DNA of 64,000 bases from Rhizobiaceae bacterium (GCA_019635715.1 JAHBYY010000008.1:24449-88448), one strand, 5' to 3'; shown: positions 1 to 9,306, counted from the first letter of the stretch. Made by a program: numbers and translations. Notes: generated by a model not told the origin, from the letters alone.

Positions 1-649
1 TCTCTCCGTCAACGCCGGCCGCGACGAACAGCTCGTCGCCGGACGGCAGCAGTAGGTCGGCGACCGAGACGAGCCTGGCGAAGCGCTCCTTCGTCTGGCC
101 TTGCGCCAGCAGCTCCTTGCGCAGGTTCGGGTCGAGAGAGACGCTGCCGCCGCGCCCCTTGATGACGGCGATGGCGTGTTCCATCATTTCCCAGACGCCC
201 GGAATGGCAAACGCCGTACCCATGACGTGCAGGTGCCCGGCGCGGGCGAACAGCGCCTTGGCAGTATCGGTCAGGCTGATCAGCGAGGCCGCCGACTTCG
301 AGATGTTGTAGACGAAGTCGCGCGACCCGTCCTGGCGGTAGCGGACGAAGGCGCTGCCTGTCGGAAAGTCATGACTTACCGATATCGCCGAGACGTCCGC
401 GCCGTCGCGGCGCAGCCGCTCGACGTTGATGCGGCCGAAATCGTCGTCGCCGACCGCCGCGACGATGCCGGCGGACCCGCCGATCTTGGCGCATTGGTCG
501 ATGAAGATGGCGGGCGCGCCGCTGGGGTAGGGGCCCAGGAGCTCGATCGGCTCCAGGAAACCGTTGCCCAGGGTGGTCGCCATGATCTCGACGAGGATCT
601 CGCCGATGGTGACCGTCGGTCCGAGCGCGTCGGGGGCGAGACTAGCCAC
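1..649 (-). CDS. PfkB-family sugar kinase, 3' end outside the window
   Basis: Predicted cytoplasmic ATP-dependent carbohydrate kinase of the ribokinase/PfkB fold. About 216 codons are visible. The start region reads [12 protein letters not shown], the usual substrate-binding first strand. [16 protein letters not shown], near residue 58, matches the first PfkB signature. [11 protein letters not shown] is the typical D-x-N-x-R strand. The second signature, with the catalytic Asp, lies beyond position 1. I chose GTG at 649 because AGGTG precedes it by about 7 bases; GTG at 658 directly follows an in-frame TAG, and an ATG lies further in. It is the last visible gene of a minus-strand set with a ROK regulator and a ketose 3-epimerase, so it probably phosphorylates the ketose made there. 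2-keto-3-deoxygluconate kinase is an alternative. The exact substrate cannot be read. Confidence 0.8.
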   Translation of the reverse strand, partial: MASLAPDALGPTVTIGEILVEIMATTLGNGFLEPIELLGPYPSGAPAIFIDQCAKIGGSAGIVAAVGDDDFGRINVERLRRDGADVSAISVSHDFPTGSAFVRYRQDGSRDFVYNISKSAASLISLTDTAKALFARAGHLHVMGTAFAIPGVWEMMEHAIAVIKGRGGSVSLDPNLRKELLAQGQTKERFARLVSVADLLLPSGDELFVAAGVDGE

Positions 650-798
650 GGGCAGCACCTATGGCGCAGGGAAGCGGGTCCCGCATCGACGACATCTCCT
701 CCGGATGATCACCCGGTGTCTCGCGCACCGGTTGCAGCGTCCGACTCCGGTCCATCGCCGGCGGCGCCGAGCCCGGACGTCCGAGGCGGACGGGAACT

Positions 799-827
799 CT
801 CATATTATGGATTGTATGTTTGTGCAA
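799..827 (-). promoter_or_regulatory. Candidate promoter for the PfkB kinase
   Basis: In the 225-bp gap between the ROK gene and the kinase, the minus strand carries TTGCAC (822-827), a 17-base spacer and TATGAG (799-804). This is a plausible sigma-70 promoter in an unusually AT-rich patch. The box CAACATAT at 825-832 overlaps the -35 element and recurs near the epimerase and AraC starts. The rest of the gap holds no gene I can support. Confidence 0.35.
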
Positions 828-874
828 CATATCGGAATGACTTTCACCCGTGGAACGGCCCGGTCCCGGGCCGA

Positions 875-2116
875 TCAGCCGGCAGATGTGGCTGCGTCGT
901 CGGAAAAGCGGTGGCTCTCCAGGGAGAGGTAACGCTGGTGGAGCATGCATGCGGCACCGAAGGCCGAGCCGAAGCTCGTGTTGTCGTGCAGGGAAATCGC
1001 CGGAACCGGAAAGCCCGGCTCCTGGATCATCTGGATATGCGCCGTCACGCGGGCGGCGACGAGCGGATAGAGAGCCGATACCGACCCGCCCAGCACGACA
1101 CGGTCCGCGTCGATGATTCGGCACGTCTGCGCGAGCGCATAGGCCAGGCAGCGCGCCCAGTCCTCGGCGATCGAGACGGCTGCCGGCACCCGGTCCTGGA
1201 CATCCGCCAGGAAGAGGTCCAGCCGGGCCTCGCGCCCTGCACTCACGGCGGCATAGGCCGCCATCAGCGGTTCGAGGCCGACCAGTTGCTCCAGGGTGCG
1301 CGACGGGCCCGACTCCGTCGGCAGATGGAGATGGCCGATCTCGCCGGCGAGACCGCTGGCGCCGCGAAACAGCCGCCCGTCGATGACGATGCCGCCTCCG
1401 ACGCCGGTCTCCATGACCAGGAAGAGGGTGACGCCGGCATGCGCGGCGCCGATGCCATAGGTCGCGCCGAAGGCGAGCGCATTGGCGTCGTTTTCGGCCA
1501 TGACCGGGATCTGCGACGGCAATCGGCTGCGAACCAGGTCGGCGAGCGGCACGTCGCGCCAGCCGAGCAGCGGCGCGAGGCGCACCGAGCCGTTGCGGTC
1601 CATGTGCGACGGCGTCGAGATGCCGAATCCTTCGCAGCGCGTCCGGCGGTCCTCGGAGAGATGATCGAAGGCGAGCCCGATGGCGCGCGCTACCGCGGTC
1701 GAGACGTCCGCCGCCCGGCCGTCGAACGGCTCCGTCACCGAGCTGACGATCCTCGCCTTCAGGTCGATCTCGACGGCGCTGATGTGCTCGACGCCGATTT
1801 CGACGCCCAGAAACGTCACCGCCTCCGGAACCAGTTCCAGCATGATGCCGGGCCTGCCGGCGCGCACCTGCCCCGGCGCCACGGCTGGATTGTCCACGAC
1901 CTCCCGCACCAGGCCGTCCTCGGTCAGCCCGGCCACGATATGGCCGGACGACGAACGGTTGAGCCTGAGGCGGCGCGCAAGGTCGGCGCGGCTCAGCCGC
2001 CCGTCCTGATAGAGTGCCCAGAGCGCCGCCACCTCGTTGGTCTGGCGGATTCGGCGTGGCGAACTGGCGATCGAGGCAGGGGCGTTCAAGGGCGGCCTCC
2101 GGCTGGCGGTTGGCAA
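875..2116 (-). CDS. ROK-family transcriptional regulator (NagC/XylR type)
   Basis: A 413-aa DNA-binding regulator that should sense a sugar or sugar phosphate. Residues about 40-72 form a winged helix-turn-helix (SRADLARRLRLNRSSSGHIV). The rest is a ROK sugar-kinase-like fold with LGVEIGVEHISAVEI (phosphate loop region), MAENDANALAFGATYG and TGVGGGIVIDGRLF. The usual ROK zinc motif, C-x-C-G-x2-G-C, is absent: after GEIGHLHL the sequence runs PTESGPSRTLEQLV with no cysteine. This makes it a divergent, zinc-free member, more likely a regulator than an active kinase. It lies between the kinase and the epimerase on the same strand, 68 bases downstream of the epimerase, and probably controls the whole locus, perhaps through the CAACATAT boxes. 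Confidence 0.88.
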   Translation of the reverse strand: MPTASRRPPLNAPASIASSPRRIRQTNEVAALWALYQDGRLSRADLARRLRLNRSSSGHIVAGLTEDGLVREVVDNPAVAPGQVRAGRPGIMLELVPEAVTFLGVEIGVEHISAVEIDLKARIVSSVTEPFDGRAADVSTAVARAIGLAFDHLSEDRRTRCEGFGISTPSHMDRNGSVRLAPLLGWRDVPLADLVRSRLPSQIPVMAENDANALAFGATYGIGAAHAGVTLFLVMETGVGGGIVIDGRLFRGASGLAGEIGHLHLPTESGPSRTLEQLVGLEPLMAAYAAVSAGREARLDLFLADVQDRVPAAVSIAEDWARCLAYALAQTCRIIDADRVVLGGSVSALYPLVAARVTAHIQMIQEPGFPVPAISLHDNTSFGSAFGAACMLHQRYLSLESHRFSDDAATSAG

Positions 2117-2184
2117 AGGTCGCGCCTGCGCAGCGCCGCGTCAATCGACGACAGCATCGCGTCGGCCGCCTTCCGCCGGCCTGA

Positions 2185-3069
2185 TCAGGGTCTGGCGTTG
2201 GTCGCCCTGCGCCGAGCCGCCTCCTGCATGCGCATTTCGATGAACGCCTTGGCGTGCAGCGCCAGCGGCTGGTTGTCGGTCCAGGTGTCGCGCCAGATGC
2301 CGCAGGCCAGCGACAGCGCCTCGTCGACGATCGCCGTCGAGAAGGACTCGAAGGTGATGTCGCGGCTGTAGCCGATGTCGAGCAGCGCGTCGAAGGTCAG
2401 GTCGAAATCGATGACACCGTCGCCGAGATAGCCGCGGTTGCTTTCGCCGATATGGAAATAGCCGATCTTGTCGCCGGCCAGCCGGATCGCGGCGGCCGGG
2501 TTGGCTTCCTCGATATTCATGTGGAAGGTGTCGAGGTGCAGGCGGACGTGGTCGGAGCCGGTCTCCCTGATGAAATCCAGGCCCTGCGCCGTGGTGTTCA
2601 GCAAGTTGGATTCGAAGCGGTTGACGATCTCCAGCACCAGGTCGACGCCCGCCGCCTTGGCGATGTCGCCGGTCCGGGCGATCGCCGCGATGGAATTCTT
2701 GCGGCCGCGCTCCGTCGGCAGGGTGGAGTATTTGGTATGGGCCGAGTAGAGAATGCCGCCGAGCTTGCCGCCGCCGATGTCGCGCACCGCCTTGACGGCA
2801 TTGGCCAGCATTTCCTCGCCGGCCTTGACGACGGCCGGATCCTCGCTCGATACGTCGGCCGTCAGGGGCAGGCCCATCGTCACGGCGATCTCGACGTCGA
2901 GCGCCTGAGATTTCCTGGCGAGCCGGTCGAGGTCGAACTTCTCGGGGCGCAGATAGGCGAATTCGATCAGCCGGTAGCCCGCCGCCGCCGATTTCTCGAG
3001 CGCCTCCTCCAGACCTTCCTGCGTCTGGCCGCCGGTCCACACGAATGAGTGAATGCCGAGTTTGCGCAT
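2185..3069 (-). CDS. Ketose 3-epimerase (D-tagatose/D-psicose 3-epimerase family), TIM barrel
   Basis: A 294-aa cytoplasmic sugar epimerase of the AP-endonuclease-2 TIM-barrel superfamily. It has the family's usual length and the four metal ligands in order: E147 (LVLEIVNRFE), D180 (RLHLDTFHMNIEE), H206 (IGYFHIGE) and E241 (ITFESF). Enzymes of this family interconvert ketoses at C3, for example D-tagatose and D-sorbose or D-fructose and D-psicose, using Mn or Co. GAAACCTCCC next to the start is GGGAGGTTTC on the coding strand, a strong ribosome-binding site for ATG at 3069. It leads the minus-strand set epimerase-ROK-kinase and is divergent from araC and the transporter. A hydroxypyruvate-isomerase-like or other sugar isomerase activity cannot be excluded. 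Confidence 0.85.
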   Translation of the reverse strand: MRKLGIHSFVWTGGQTQEGLEEALEKSAAAGYRLIEFAYLRPEKFDLDRLARKSQALDVEIAVTMGLPLTADVSSEDPAVVKAGEEMLANAVKAVRDIGGGKLGGILYSAHTKYSTLPTERGRKNSIAAIARTGDIAKAAGVDLVLEIVNRFESNLLNTTAQGLDFIRETGSDHVRLHLDTFHMNIEEANPAAAIRLAGDKIGYFHIGESNRGYLGDGVIDFDLTFDALLDIGYSRDITFESFSTAIVDEALSLACGIWRDTWTDNQPLALHAKAFIEMRMQEAARRRATNARP

Positions 3070-3557
3070 CGAAACCTCCCGAATATATATGTTGATTTAG
3101 ACAACAAATATGGAAGCGAGGGCGAAGTCAAGACGTCACGTGTGGTCGCTGCCGGCGTTTTGTCGACGAGATCGACGCTTTTCGTGGCGGCCTGCGGAAT
3201 TCGGCGACCCGGGCCGGCAGCGGCGGCTCAACGCCGAATTGACACCGATCTCCAAACCGTTAATTTGTCATGAAAAGCAACATATGTAGTGCGCAATTTT
3301 GGCATGAGGGACGCCATGCTGGCGGTGTTGCCGGGCCAACGACCGACCGGTCACGCCCGCGTCCATAACCATCTTGCCTGGATGCCGGCCTAGGCGGCAC
3401 AATCGGGCGGAACAGGAGACTAGTCGTCCGGTCACGAAGCCGGGATTGGAAGTGCATACGCAGCTACCGGGGAGGGAGGCCCTGGTTGGATGGAGACGGG
3501 ATGCTGGAACCGTACCAACCGACGGTGACGGTGTCGCCTGCGTGGAGGAGGCATTCC
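3070..3557. promoter_or_regulatory. 488-bp divergent regulatory region with candidate operators
   Basis: This gene-free region separates the minus-strand epimerase from the plus-strand araC. It is AT-rich near both ends. At 3090-3106 lies the inverted repeat TGTTG-N7-CAACA, about 20 bases upstream of the epimerase start and well placed for repression. CAACATAT occurs at 3278-3285, and its complement ATATGTTG at 3087-3094 inside the first site. No open frame in here has a convincing ribosome-binding site or a recognisable product. That ROK or AraC binds these sites is inferred from position only. Confidence 0.45.
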
Positions 3558-4514
3558 ATGAAAGCCGATCTCAAGATCGTACCCGATTTCGAGATGATCA
3601 TCTGTCCGCCCGCGGAGTCATTCCGCTGGAACGTCCACGACTACCCCTATTTCGGCGCCAAATGGCACTACCATCCGGAATATGAGCTTCATCTGACGCG
3701 TTCGACCTCCGGCGTCATGATGGTCGGCGACTATATCGGCGATTTCGCGCCGGGCTGCCTGGTGCTTGCCGGCCCCAACGTCCCGCACAATTGGGTTAGC
3801 GACATCGAACCGGGAAAGCTGGTTCGCGACCGCGACATGCTGGTGCAGTTCAGCGCGGAATGGGCGGACCGGGTGAAGGGCCTGTGCCCCGAACTCGGGA
3901 CCATCGGGGCGCTCTACGAGGACGCGGTCTACGGCGTCGAGTTTTCCGGAGCGACGGCCGCCGCCGGGCGCCGGTTGCTGGCGCAGATCGGGCCCGCGCA
4001 CGGCGCCGAGCGTGTCGTGTTGTTCCTGCAGATGATGGTCGCGCTGGCCCGCGACCCGCGCGACCGCCGCCGCCTGTCGCGCCTTGCGCCGGCCAACGCC
4101 GTGGTCGAACTGCCGCGTCAGCTCGACATCGCCATGCGCTACGTTCTGGAGCATTACAGCGAAGAGGTCGACTTTGCCTCGGTGGCACGCCGATGCGGAA
4201 TGGAGCCCCAGGCCTTCTCGCGCATGTTCAAGCGCCAGACCGGCCATACCTTCGCCCGCTACGTGATCCTGGCCCGCATCTATGCGGCGTGTTCGCTGCT
4301 GACCCAGACCTACCGGCCGGTGACGGACATCTGTTTCGAGGTCGGTTTCAACAACATAGCGAATTTCAACCGCCAGTTCTTCAAGGTCTGCGGCCGCACG
4401 CCTTCCGACTACCGGCGCAACGCCCACAAGATCGGCACGGAGGCGCGTCCGGACCCGTTCCGCGAGATCCGCGCCTATTCCGCAGGGTTCGCCGCGGTCG
4501 GCGAAAAAGTATAG
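3558..4514 (+). CDS. AraC-family transcriptional regulator
   Basis: A 318-aa regulator with an N-terminal cupin sensor and a C-terminal double helix-turn-helix. The sensor contains KWHYHPEYELHL near residue 36 and VLAGPNVPHNWVS near residue 70, as in carbohydrate-responsive AraC proteins. The last 100 residues hold VDFASVARRCGMEPQAFSRM (first helix-turn-helix) and VTDICFEVGFNNIANFNRQF (the conserved second one). An upstream ATG at 3486 is possible, but GGAGGAG ends 8 bases before ATG 3558, so I start there. It sits upstream of and in line with the sugar importer and is presumably its activator; the ligand is unknown. An 8-bp hairpin follows the stop codon. Confidence 0.88.
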   Translation: MKADLKIVPDFEMIICPPAESFRWNVHDYPYFGAKWHYHPEYELHLTRSTSGVMMVGDYIGDFAPGCLVLAGPNVPHNWVSDIEPGKLVRDRDMLVQFSAEWADRVKGLCPELGTIGALYEDAVYGVEFSGATAAAGRRLLAQIGPAHGAERVVLFLQMMVALARDPRDRRRLSRLAPANAVVELPRQLDIAMRYVLEHYSEEVDFASVARRCGMEPQAFSRMFKRQTGHTFARYVILARIYAACSLLTQTYRPVTDICFEVGFNNIANFNRQFFKVCGRTPSDYRRNAHKIGTEARPDPFREIRAYSAGFAAVGEKV

Positions 4515-4532
4515 GTCGGCGGCAAAACACGC

Positions 4533-4556
4533 GTGGCGGGTCGATTTTCCCGCCAC
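4533..4556 (+). terminator. Hairpin after araC, possible terminator or attenuator
   Basis: GTGGCGGG (4533-4540) pairs perfectly with CCCGCCAC (4549-4556) across an 8-base loop TCGATTTT. No T-run follows, so an intrinsic terminator is uncertain. It lies in the 226-bp gap before the binding-protein gene. Confidence 0.35.
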
Positions 4557-4740
4557 TAGTGTCGACCGACGTTCACGGGACAAGGCAGAGCCGCAGGCTC
4601 GATGAACGCGGGAATGACGCCTGTACGCCGGGAGGAGCCGCGTGGCCGGGCATTCATAAAGTTCCAACAACAGCGCCTGGGAAGACGCCCGCCGGCTGCC
4701 GCCGTGGGCGTGGCGACAATTCATGGAGGAGCGCATGTTT

Positions 4741-6165
4741 ATGAAGAATGGACTGATTGCCGCGATGGCGATCGGCCTGCTGACGACGGTCGCACCGGCG
4801 AGAGCCGATTTCTGGTCGGATGCCGGCGCCAAGTTCCAGGGCGTGACCCTGCACGGCGTGACGGAGAGCACCCCGCCCTCGAACTACATCAAGGACGTCC
4901 TGGCGCCCGAGTTCGAGAAGAAGACCGGCATCAAGGTCGAGATCGAGACCACCTCCTGGGATCAGATGTACGACAAGGCCATCAAGGATATGGAGGCCAA
5001 GACCGGCATCTACGACATGGTCTATATCGAGCAAGACATCATCTACGCCTATCTCGCGCGCAACTTCCTCGTCGACATCACCAAGTCGCTCAAGGATGAT
5101 CCGTCGCTCAAGGCCCCGGACTTTGACGAGACGCACTTCACCACCTTCGCCAACTACTTCAAGAATGCCGAAGGCGACCTGTTCGGCATCCCGATGGAAG
5201 CCTTCATCAAGCTCTATCTCTACCGGACGGACCTGTTCAACGATCCGGCGATCAAGGAAGCCTTCAAGGCGGAGACCGGCAAGGACCTTGTGCCCGCCAA
5301 GACGCATGAGGAATACACCCAGATCGCCGAGTTCTTCACCAAATGGGGCAAGGACAACGGGAAGGAGCTGTGGGGCACGACCGCGCAGGCCCACACCGGC
5401 CATCCGGCCTCGTGGTACGAATTCTTCGAGTCCATCGCGCCGACCTTCGGCGTCTACAACTGGGGCATCGACGCGTCCAAGAATTATGCCGCGTCGGTGG
5501 CCAATGGCGGCACGATGAACAGCGACAAGGCGAAGGCCGCGCTGAAGTACTGGCTGCATCTGCGCGACATCGCCCCGCCGGAATCGCCGGCCTCGACCTG
5601 GACGGAAGTCGGCACGACCTTCGCCGCCGGCCGCGCCGCGCAGGGCCTGGTATATGGCGAGAACGCCGCGTGGATCGCCTCCGACGCCGAGAAGTCGAAG
5701 GTGGTCGGCAATGTCGGCGTCGCCCTGCCGCCGCTCGAGCCCGGCGTGATGGAGGAGGCCGAGGCCGGCAAGGGCTATATCGGCTACTATGACGGCGGTG
5801 CCTTCGGCCTGCCGGTCACGTCGAAGAACCAGCAGGCGGCCCTGCTCTTCCTGCAGTATATCGGCCAGGATTCCGTGCAGTCCGGCTGGGCCGTCGCCGC
5901 GCCGCGCATCACCAACACCTCGACCTACGACGATCCGCAGGTCATCGAGATGGATAAGAAGCTCGGCGGCTACTACACCATGCTCAAGGACCAGGGTAAG
6001 CTGTTCGCCGGCGCTCCCCCCTATCCGTTCCACGCCCAGGTGCGTGAGGCGACCGCGCCGATCTTCTACAAGATCCTCACCGGCGAAGTCGGATCGGACG
6101 AAGGGCTGGACCAGATGGCGGCGGCCGCCGAGGCCGAGCTGACCAACCTCGGCTATCGCAAGTAG
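4741..6165 (+). CDS. ABC sugar/polyol importer, periplasmic substrate-binding protein
   Basis: A 474-aa extracytoplasmic solute-binding protein of the MalE-like family 1. Residues 1-22 form a signal peptide with a hydrophobic core ([11 protein letters not shown]) and a cleavage site near APARA|DF. The mature part has the family pattern, with [17 protein letters not shown] near the N terminus and [18 protein letters not shown] at the ligand cleft. GGAGGAG sits 9 bases before ATG 4741. ATG 4735 in the same frame is an alternative with a cramped spacer. Two permeases, a small membrane protein, a polyol-type dehydrogenase and the ATPase follow on the same strand, forming a complete import operon. 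The ligand is probably a sugar alcohol or rare sugar, judged from the dehydrogenase and the epimerase. Confidence 0.9.
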   Translation: MKNGLIAAMAIGLLTTVAPARADFWSDAGAKFQGVTLHGVTESTPPSNYIKDVLAPEFEKKTGIKVEIETTSWDQMYDKAIKDMEAKTGIYDMVYIEQDIIYAYLARNFLVDITKSLKDDPSLKAPDFDETHFTTFANYFKNAEGDLFGIPMEAFIKLYLYRTDLFNDPAIKEAFKAETGKDLVPAKTHEEYTQIAEFFTKWGKDNGKELWGTTAQAHTGHPASWYEFFESIAPTFGVYNWGIDASKNYAASVANGGTMNSDKAKAALKYWLHLRDIAPPESPASTWTEVGTTFAAGRAAQGLVYGENAAWIASDAEKSKVVGNVGVALPPLEPGVMEEAEAGKGYIGYYDGGAFGLPVTSKNQQAALLFLQYIGQDSVQSGWAVAAPRITNTSTYDDPQVIEMDKKLGGYYTMLKDQGKLFAGAPPYPFHAQVREATAPIFYKILTGEVGSDEGLDQMAAAAEAELTNLGYRK

Positions 6166-6178
6166 CCGTTCCGCTCGC

Positions 6179-6242
6179 GGATATCCCGCCGATCCCTTCG
6201 GCTGGATATCCCGCATCGGTGCCCGCGGGGTGTCCTGCGGGC
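6179..6242 (+). other. Intercistronic repeat and hairpin after the binding-protein gene
   Basis: GGATATCCCGC occurs twice as a direct repeat, and GCCCGC (6221-6226) pairs with GCGGGC (6237-6242). Such structures after a binding-protein gene often protect its mRNA and raise its level over the permeases. That role is inferred here from position. Confidence 0.4.
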
Positions 6243-6267
6243 GCCGGCCTATCTGGAGGTCTGGTTC

Positions 6268-7149
6268 ATGCGATCGAATGCGGTGGGCTGGCTGCTGCTC
6301 GCCCCGACCATCGTCATCCTGGCGATCTTCGGCATCATGCCGTTCGTCTACGTGCTCTACGTGGCGTTCCATCAGTGGAACCCGTTCGGCGCCAATCCCC
6401 TGATGATCTACAATAACGGGGACAATTTCCGCCGCCTGGTGTTCGACCAGGAATTCCTCACCTCCATCGCCTTCACCCTGAAATTCGCTTTCTTCGCCGT
6501 CGCCAGCGAGATCGTGCTCGGCTATCTGCTCGCCCAACTCTTCATGAAGGAGTTTCCGGGCAAGGGCTTCTTCCGCACCATCCATACGCTGCCGCTGATC
6601 GTCGCGCCGATCGTCGTGGGCTCCGTGTGGCGCCTGATGACCACTCCGTCGATCGGCATCATCCCCTACCTGCTGAAATCCTGGTTCGGCATCGACATGA
6701 ACATCGGCCGCGATGCCAACGTCGCCTTCGCGCTGACCGTCATCATGGACATCTGGCACTGGACGCCGCTGGTCACGCTGACCCTACTCGCGGCGCTGGT
6801 GTCGCTGCCGAAGGAACCGTTCGAGCAGGCGCAGATCGACGGTGCGAACCGCTGGCAGATCTTCTGGCACATCACCTTGCCGATGATCCGGCCGGCGATC
6901 CTGGCCACGGTGTTCATCCGCCTGATGGATGCGCTGCGCACCGTCGACGAAGTCTGGATGCTGACGGGCGGCGGGCCGGGCGCGGCGACGCGCTATGTCG
7001 GCCTGCACATCTGGAAGCTGGTCTTTCCCAAGACCGACTATGGATACGGCTCGGCCGTCTCCGTCATCGTGCTCTATCTCACGCTGGTCATGTGCTGGCT
7101 GCTCTACGTGGGCCTCGTGGCGCGCCGCGACCAGAAAAGGACGGCCTGA
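6268..7149 (+). CDS. ABC sugar importer permease, MalF/UgpA type
   Basis: A 293-aa inner-membrane permease of the carbohydrate-uptake CUT1 group. The N terminus is a membrane segment ([19 protein letters not shown]), and about six segments follow. Near residue 190 is the cytoplasmic EAA loop that docks the ATPase ([19 protein letters not shown]), with its conserved Gly. The segment [16 protein letters not shown] is typical of MalF-like subunits. GGAGGT precedes the ATG by 8 bases. The stop codon TGA overlaps the next start by one base (TGATG), so the two permeases are translationally coupled. It should form the channel heterodimer with the next gene product. Confidence 0.92.
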   Translation: MRSNAVGWLLLAPTIVILAIFGIMPFVYVLYVAFHQWNPFGANPLMIYNNGDNFRRLVFDQEFLTSIAFTLKFAFFAVASEIVLGYLLAQLFMKEFPGKGFFRTIHTLPLIVAPIVVGSVWRLMTTPSIGIIPYLLKSWFGIDMNIGRDANVAFALTVIMDIWHWTPLVTLTLLAALVSLPKEPFEQAQIDGANRWQIFWHITLPMIRPAILATVFIRLMDALRTVDEVWMLTGGGPGAATRYVGLHIWKLVFPKTDYGYGSAVSVIVLYLTLVMCWLLYVGLVARRDQKRTA

Positions 7150-7985
7150 TGCCCAACGAACGCCCCTGGTTGACCGTCCTGCTCTGGGTGGTGCTCAGCA
7201 TCGCCACGCTGTTCCCGATCTACTGGCTCTTCGTCATCTCGGTGAAGCCGGCGGTCGAGCTGTTCAGCACGCCCAGCCTGTTCCTCGACACGATCTACTG
7301 GAAGAACTACGTCAAGGTGATCGGCGACGACACGCTGCGCCGCTACATGATGAACTCGATCATCATCTCCAGCGGCAACGCCGTTCTGGTCACCGTGCTG
7401 GCGTTCATGGCCTGCTATGCGCTGTCGCGCTACGACCTCGCCGGCAAGGAGAACATCTTCTTCTGGACGATCACCAACCGCATGGCGCCGGCGGCGGTGT
7501 TCCTGCTGCCGTTCTTCCTGCTGTTCACGCAGGTCTTCGCCATCGGCGACTGGAAGCTCTACGACACGCGCATCGGCATGATCCTGCTCTACTGCACCTT
7601 CAACCTGCCGTTCGCCATCTGGACGCTGCGACCGACGATCGACGGCATCCCGAAGGAACTCGACGAGGCGGCGACGGTGGACGGGGCGACGACCTGGCAG
7701 GTGATCACCGAGGTGATTTTTCCGCTGGCGCGCCCGGGCCTGGCCGTCACGCTCATCCTGACATGGGTGTTTGCCTGGAACGAATTCCTGCTGGCCGCGA
7801 CGCTGACCAGCTTCAACGCCCGCACGATCACCACCGGCCTGTCAGAATATGTGACGACCACCGGCACCGAATGGGGAACGATGGCGTCGATCTCGATCAT
7901 CACACTGATCCCGGCGCTCATCATCTTTTCCGTCGTGCAGCGTCACATCGTGGCGGGCCTCACCTTCGGCGCGGTCAAGGAGTAG
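7149..7985 (+). CDS. ABC sugar importer permease, MalG/UgpE type
   Basis: A 278-aa inner-membrane permease, partner of the preceding gene. It opens with a transmembrane helix ([19 protein letters not shown]) and has six predicted segments. An EAA loop lies near residue 180 ([20 protein letters not shown]), followed by [12 protein letters not shown]. MalG-type subunits have this length and usually lack the extra periplasmic domain. Its start overlaps the previous stop by one base, and the 79-aa membrane protein begins 4 bases after its own stop. No feature reveals the substrate. Confidence 0.92.
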   Translation: MPNERPWLTVLLWVVLSIATLFPIYWLFVISVKPAVELFSTPSLFLDTIYWKNYVKVIGDDTLRRYMMNSIIISSGNAVLVTVLAFMACYALSRYDLAGKENIFFWTITNRMAPAAVFLLPFFLLFTQVFAIGDWKLYDTRIGMILLYCTFNLPFAIWTLRPTIDGIPKELDEAATVDGATTWQVITEVIFPLARPGLAVTLILTWVFAWNEFLLAATLTSFNARTITTGLSEYVTTTGTEWGTMASISIITLIPALIIFSVVQRHIVAGLTFGAVKE

Positions 7986-7989
7986 CGCC

Positions 7990-8229
7990 ATGGATCGACA
8001 GATCGACCTCGACGAAGCCGACGAGGAGGCCGCGGCGGTCGCCGCCCGGCCGGCCAGGCAGGGCTTTCTGCCGATCGTCACCAACTGGTTCGACCGGGTA
8101 TTCGTCGGCATCTACCTGTTCGTCGCGCTCGAACTGCTCTGGATGCGCTTCCTCGAACAGTCCATACCGCTCACGGTCTGTCACGTTCTGGCGCTGGCGC
8201 TGGGCGTGCTGATCGTCTGGAAAGGTTAG
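7990..8229 (+). CDS. Small membrane protein inside the sugar-importer operon
   Basis: A 79-aa protein I cannot assign to a family with confidence. The first 25 residues are acidic then mixed (DRQIDLDEADEEAAAVAARP). Two hydrophobic stretches follow, WFDRVFVGIYLFVALELLW and VCHVLALALGVLIVW, ending in a short WKG tail. This predicts a two-helix inner-membrane protein with both ends on one side. It starts 4 bases after the second permease gene and precedes the dehydrogenase by 33 bases, so it is clearly part of the operon. It could be an accessory or stabilising subunit of the permease, like the small extra membrane proteins of some glycerol and sugar importers. That is inference from position. 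Confidence 0.75.
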   Translation: MDRQIDLDEADEEAAAVAARPARQGFLPIVTNWFDRVFVGIYLFVALELLWMRFLEQSIPLTVCHVLALALGVLIVWKG

Positions 8230-8262
8230 GGCCCGTCGCGGCGGGCCGAAAGGGATACGGAT

Positions 8263-9306
8263 ATGAAGGCGCTCGTACTCGAAGAGAAAATGAAGCTGTC
8301 GCTGCGCGATTTCCCGATCGAGCGCGAGGAGGCGATGGGGCCGCGCGACGTGCGCATCAAGCTGCATACGGTCGGCATCTGCGGATCGGACGTCCACTAC
8401 TATACCCATGGCGGGGCCGGCATCTTCCAGGTCAAGGCGCCGATGATCCTCGGCCACGAGGCGTCGGGCATCGTCGTCGAGACCGGCGCCGAGGTCACCA
8501 CCCTCAAGGCGGGCGACCGCGTCTGCATGGAGCCCGGCATTCCCGATCCGAACAGCCGCGCGACCCGGCTCGGGATGTACAATGTCGACCCGGCGGTGCG
8601 CTTCTGGGCGACCCCGCCGATCCACGGCGTGCTGCGGCCGACGGTGGTGCATCCGGAGAATTTCACCTTCAAGTTGCCCGACAACGTCTCCTTCGCCGAG
8701 GCCGCGATGGTGGAACCGCTGGCCGTCGGGGTGCACGCCGCCACCAAGGCGCAGGTCAAGCCGGGCGACATCGCGCTGGTGATCGGGGCAGGGCCGATCG
8801 GTCTGGTGACGGCGCTGGCCGCCGTGGCCGCCGGATGCGCCCGCGTCTTCGTCTCCGACGTCGACGAGACCAAGCTGGAACTCGCGGCGCGGCTCGGGCC
8901 GATCACGCCGGTCAATGTGGCGAAGCAGGATCTGACCGCCGAGATTCTGGCGGCGACCGACGGCTGGGGCGTCGAGATCGTCTTTGAATGTTCGGGCAGC
9001 CCGAAGGCGGCTGCGGCCGTGTTCGATCCGCTCTGTCCGGCCGGCCGCGTCGTGTTCATCGGCGTGCAGATGCACGACATCGCCTACGACGTCGGCAAGG
9101 CGATGGTGCGCGAGGCGCGCGTCGAGCACGTGTTCCGCTATGCTCATGTCTTCCCGCGCTGCGTGTCGATGCTGTCCTCCGGGGCGATCGACGTGAAACC
9201 GCTGATCACCCGCAAATTCGAGTTCGCCGACAGCGTGCGCGCCTTCGAGATCGCCGCCTCGGCACCGAAGGGCGAGGTCAAGATGCAGATCGAACTGCCG
9301 CAATAG
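8263..9306 (+). CDS. NAD(P)-dependent polyol dehydrogenase (sorbitol/xylitol dehydrogenase type)
   Basis: A 347-aa medium-chain dehydrogenase/reductase that should oxidise a sugar alcohol to a ketose. Catalytic-zinc ligands are visible in [11 protein letters not shown] (Cys near residue 38), [11 protein letters not shown] (His-Glu near 63) and [13 protein letters not shown] (Glu). [15 protein letters not shown] near residue 168 is the GxGxxG Rossmann motif, followed by the acidic NAD-selecting end [11 protein letters not shown]. The four structural-zinc cysteines are replaced by a cysteine-free loop ([18 protein letters not shown]), as in sorbitol dehydrogenases that keep only the catalytic metal. 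It lies between the small membrane protein and the ATPase gene, so its substrate is almost certainly the imported compound. Confidence 0.88.
   Translation: MKALVLEEKMKLSLRDFPIEREEAMGPRDVRIKLHTVGICGSDVHYYTHGGAGIFQVKAPMILGHEASGIVVETGAEVTTLKAGDRVCMEPGIPDPNSRATRLGMYNVDPAVRFWATPPIHGVLRPTVVHPENFTFKLPDNVSFAEAAMVEPLAVGVHAATKAQVKPGDIALVIGAGPIGLVTALAAVAAGCARVFVSDVDETKLELAARLGPITPVNVAKQDLTAEILAATDGWGVEIVFECSGSPKAAAAVFDPLCPAGRVVFIGVQMHDIAYDVGKAMVREARVEHVFRYAHVFPRCVSMLSSGAIDVKPLITRKFEFADSVRAFEIAASAPKGEVKMQIELPQ

Noticed and set aside
642-2144. A 500-codon minus-strand frame overlapping the ROK gene
   Set aside because: It is a low-complexity Arg/Gly-rich shadow of the ROK gene in another frame.
101-2371. 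A 756-codon open frame on the plus strand
   Set aside because: It is antisense to the kinase, ROK and epimerase genes, is rich in Arg/Ala/Gly/Asp without any family motif, and is typical of shadow frames in GC-rich DNA.
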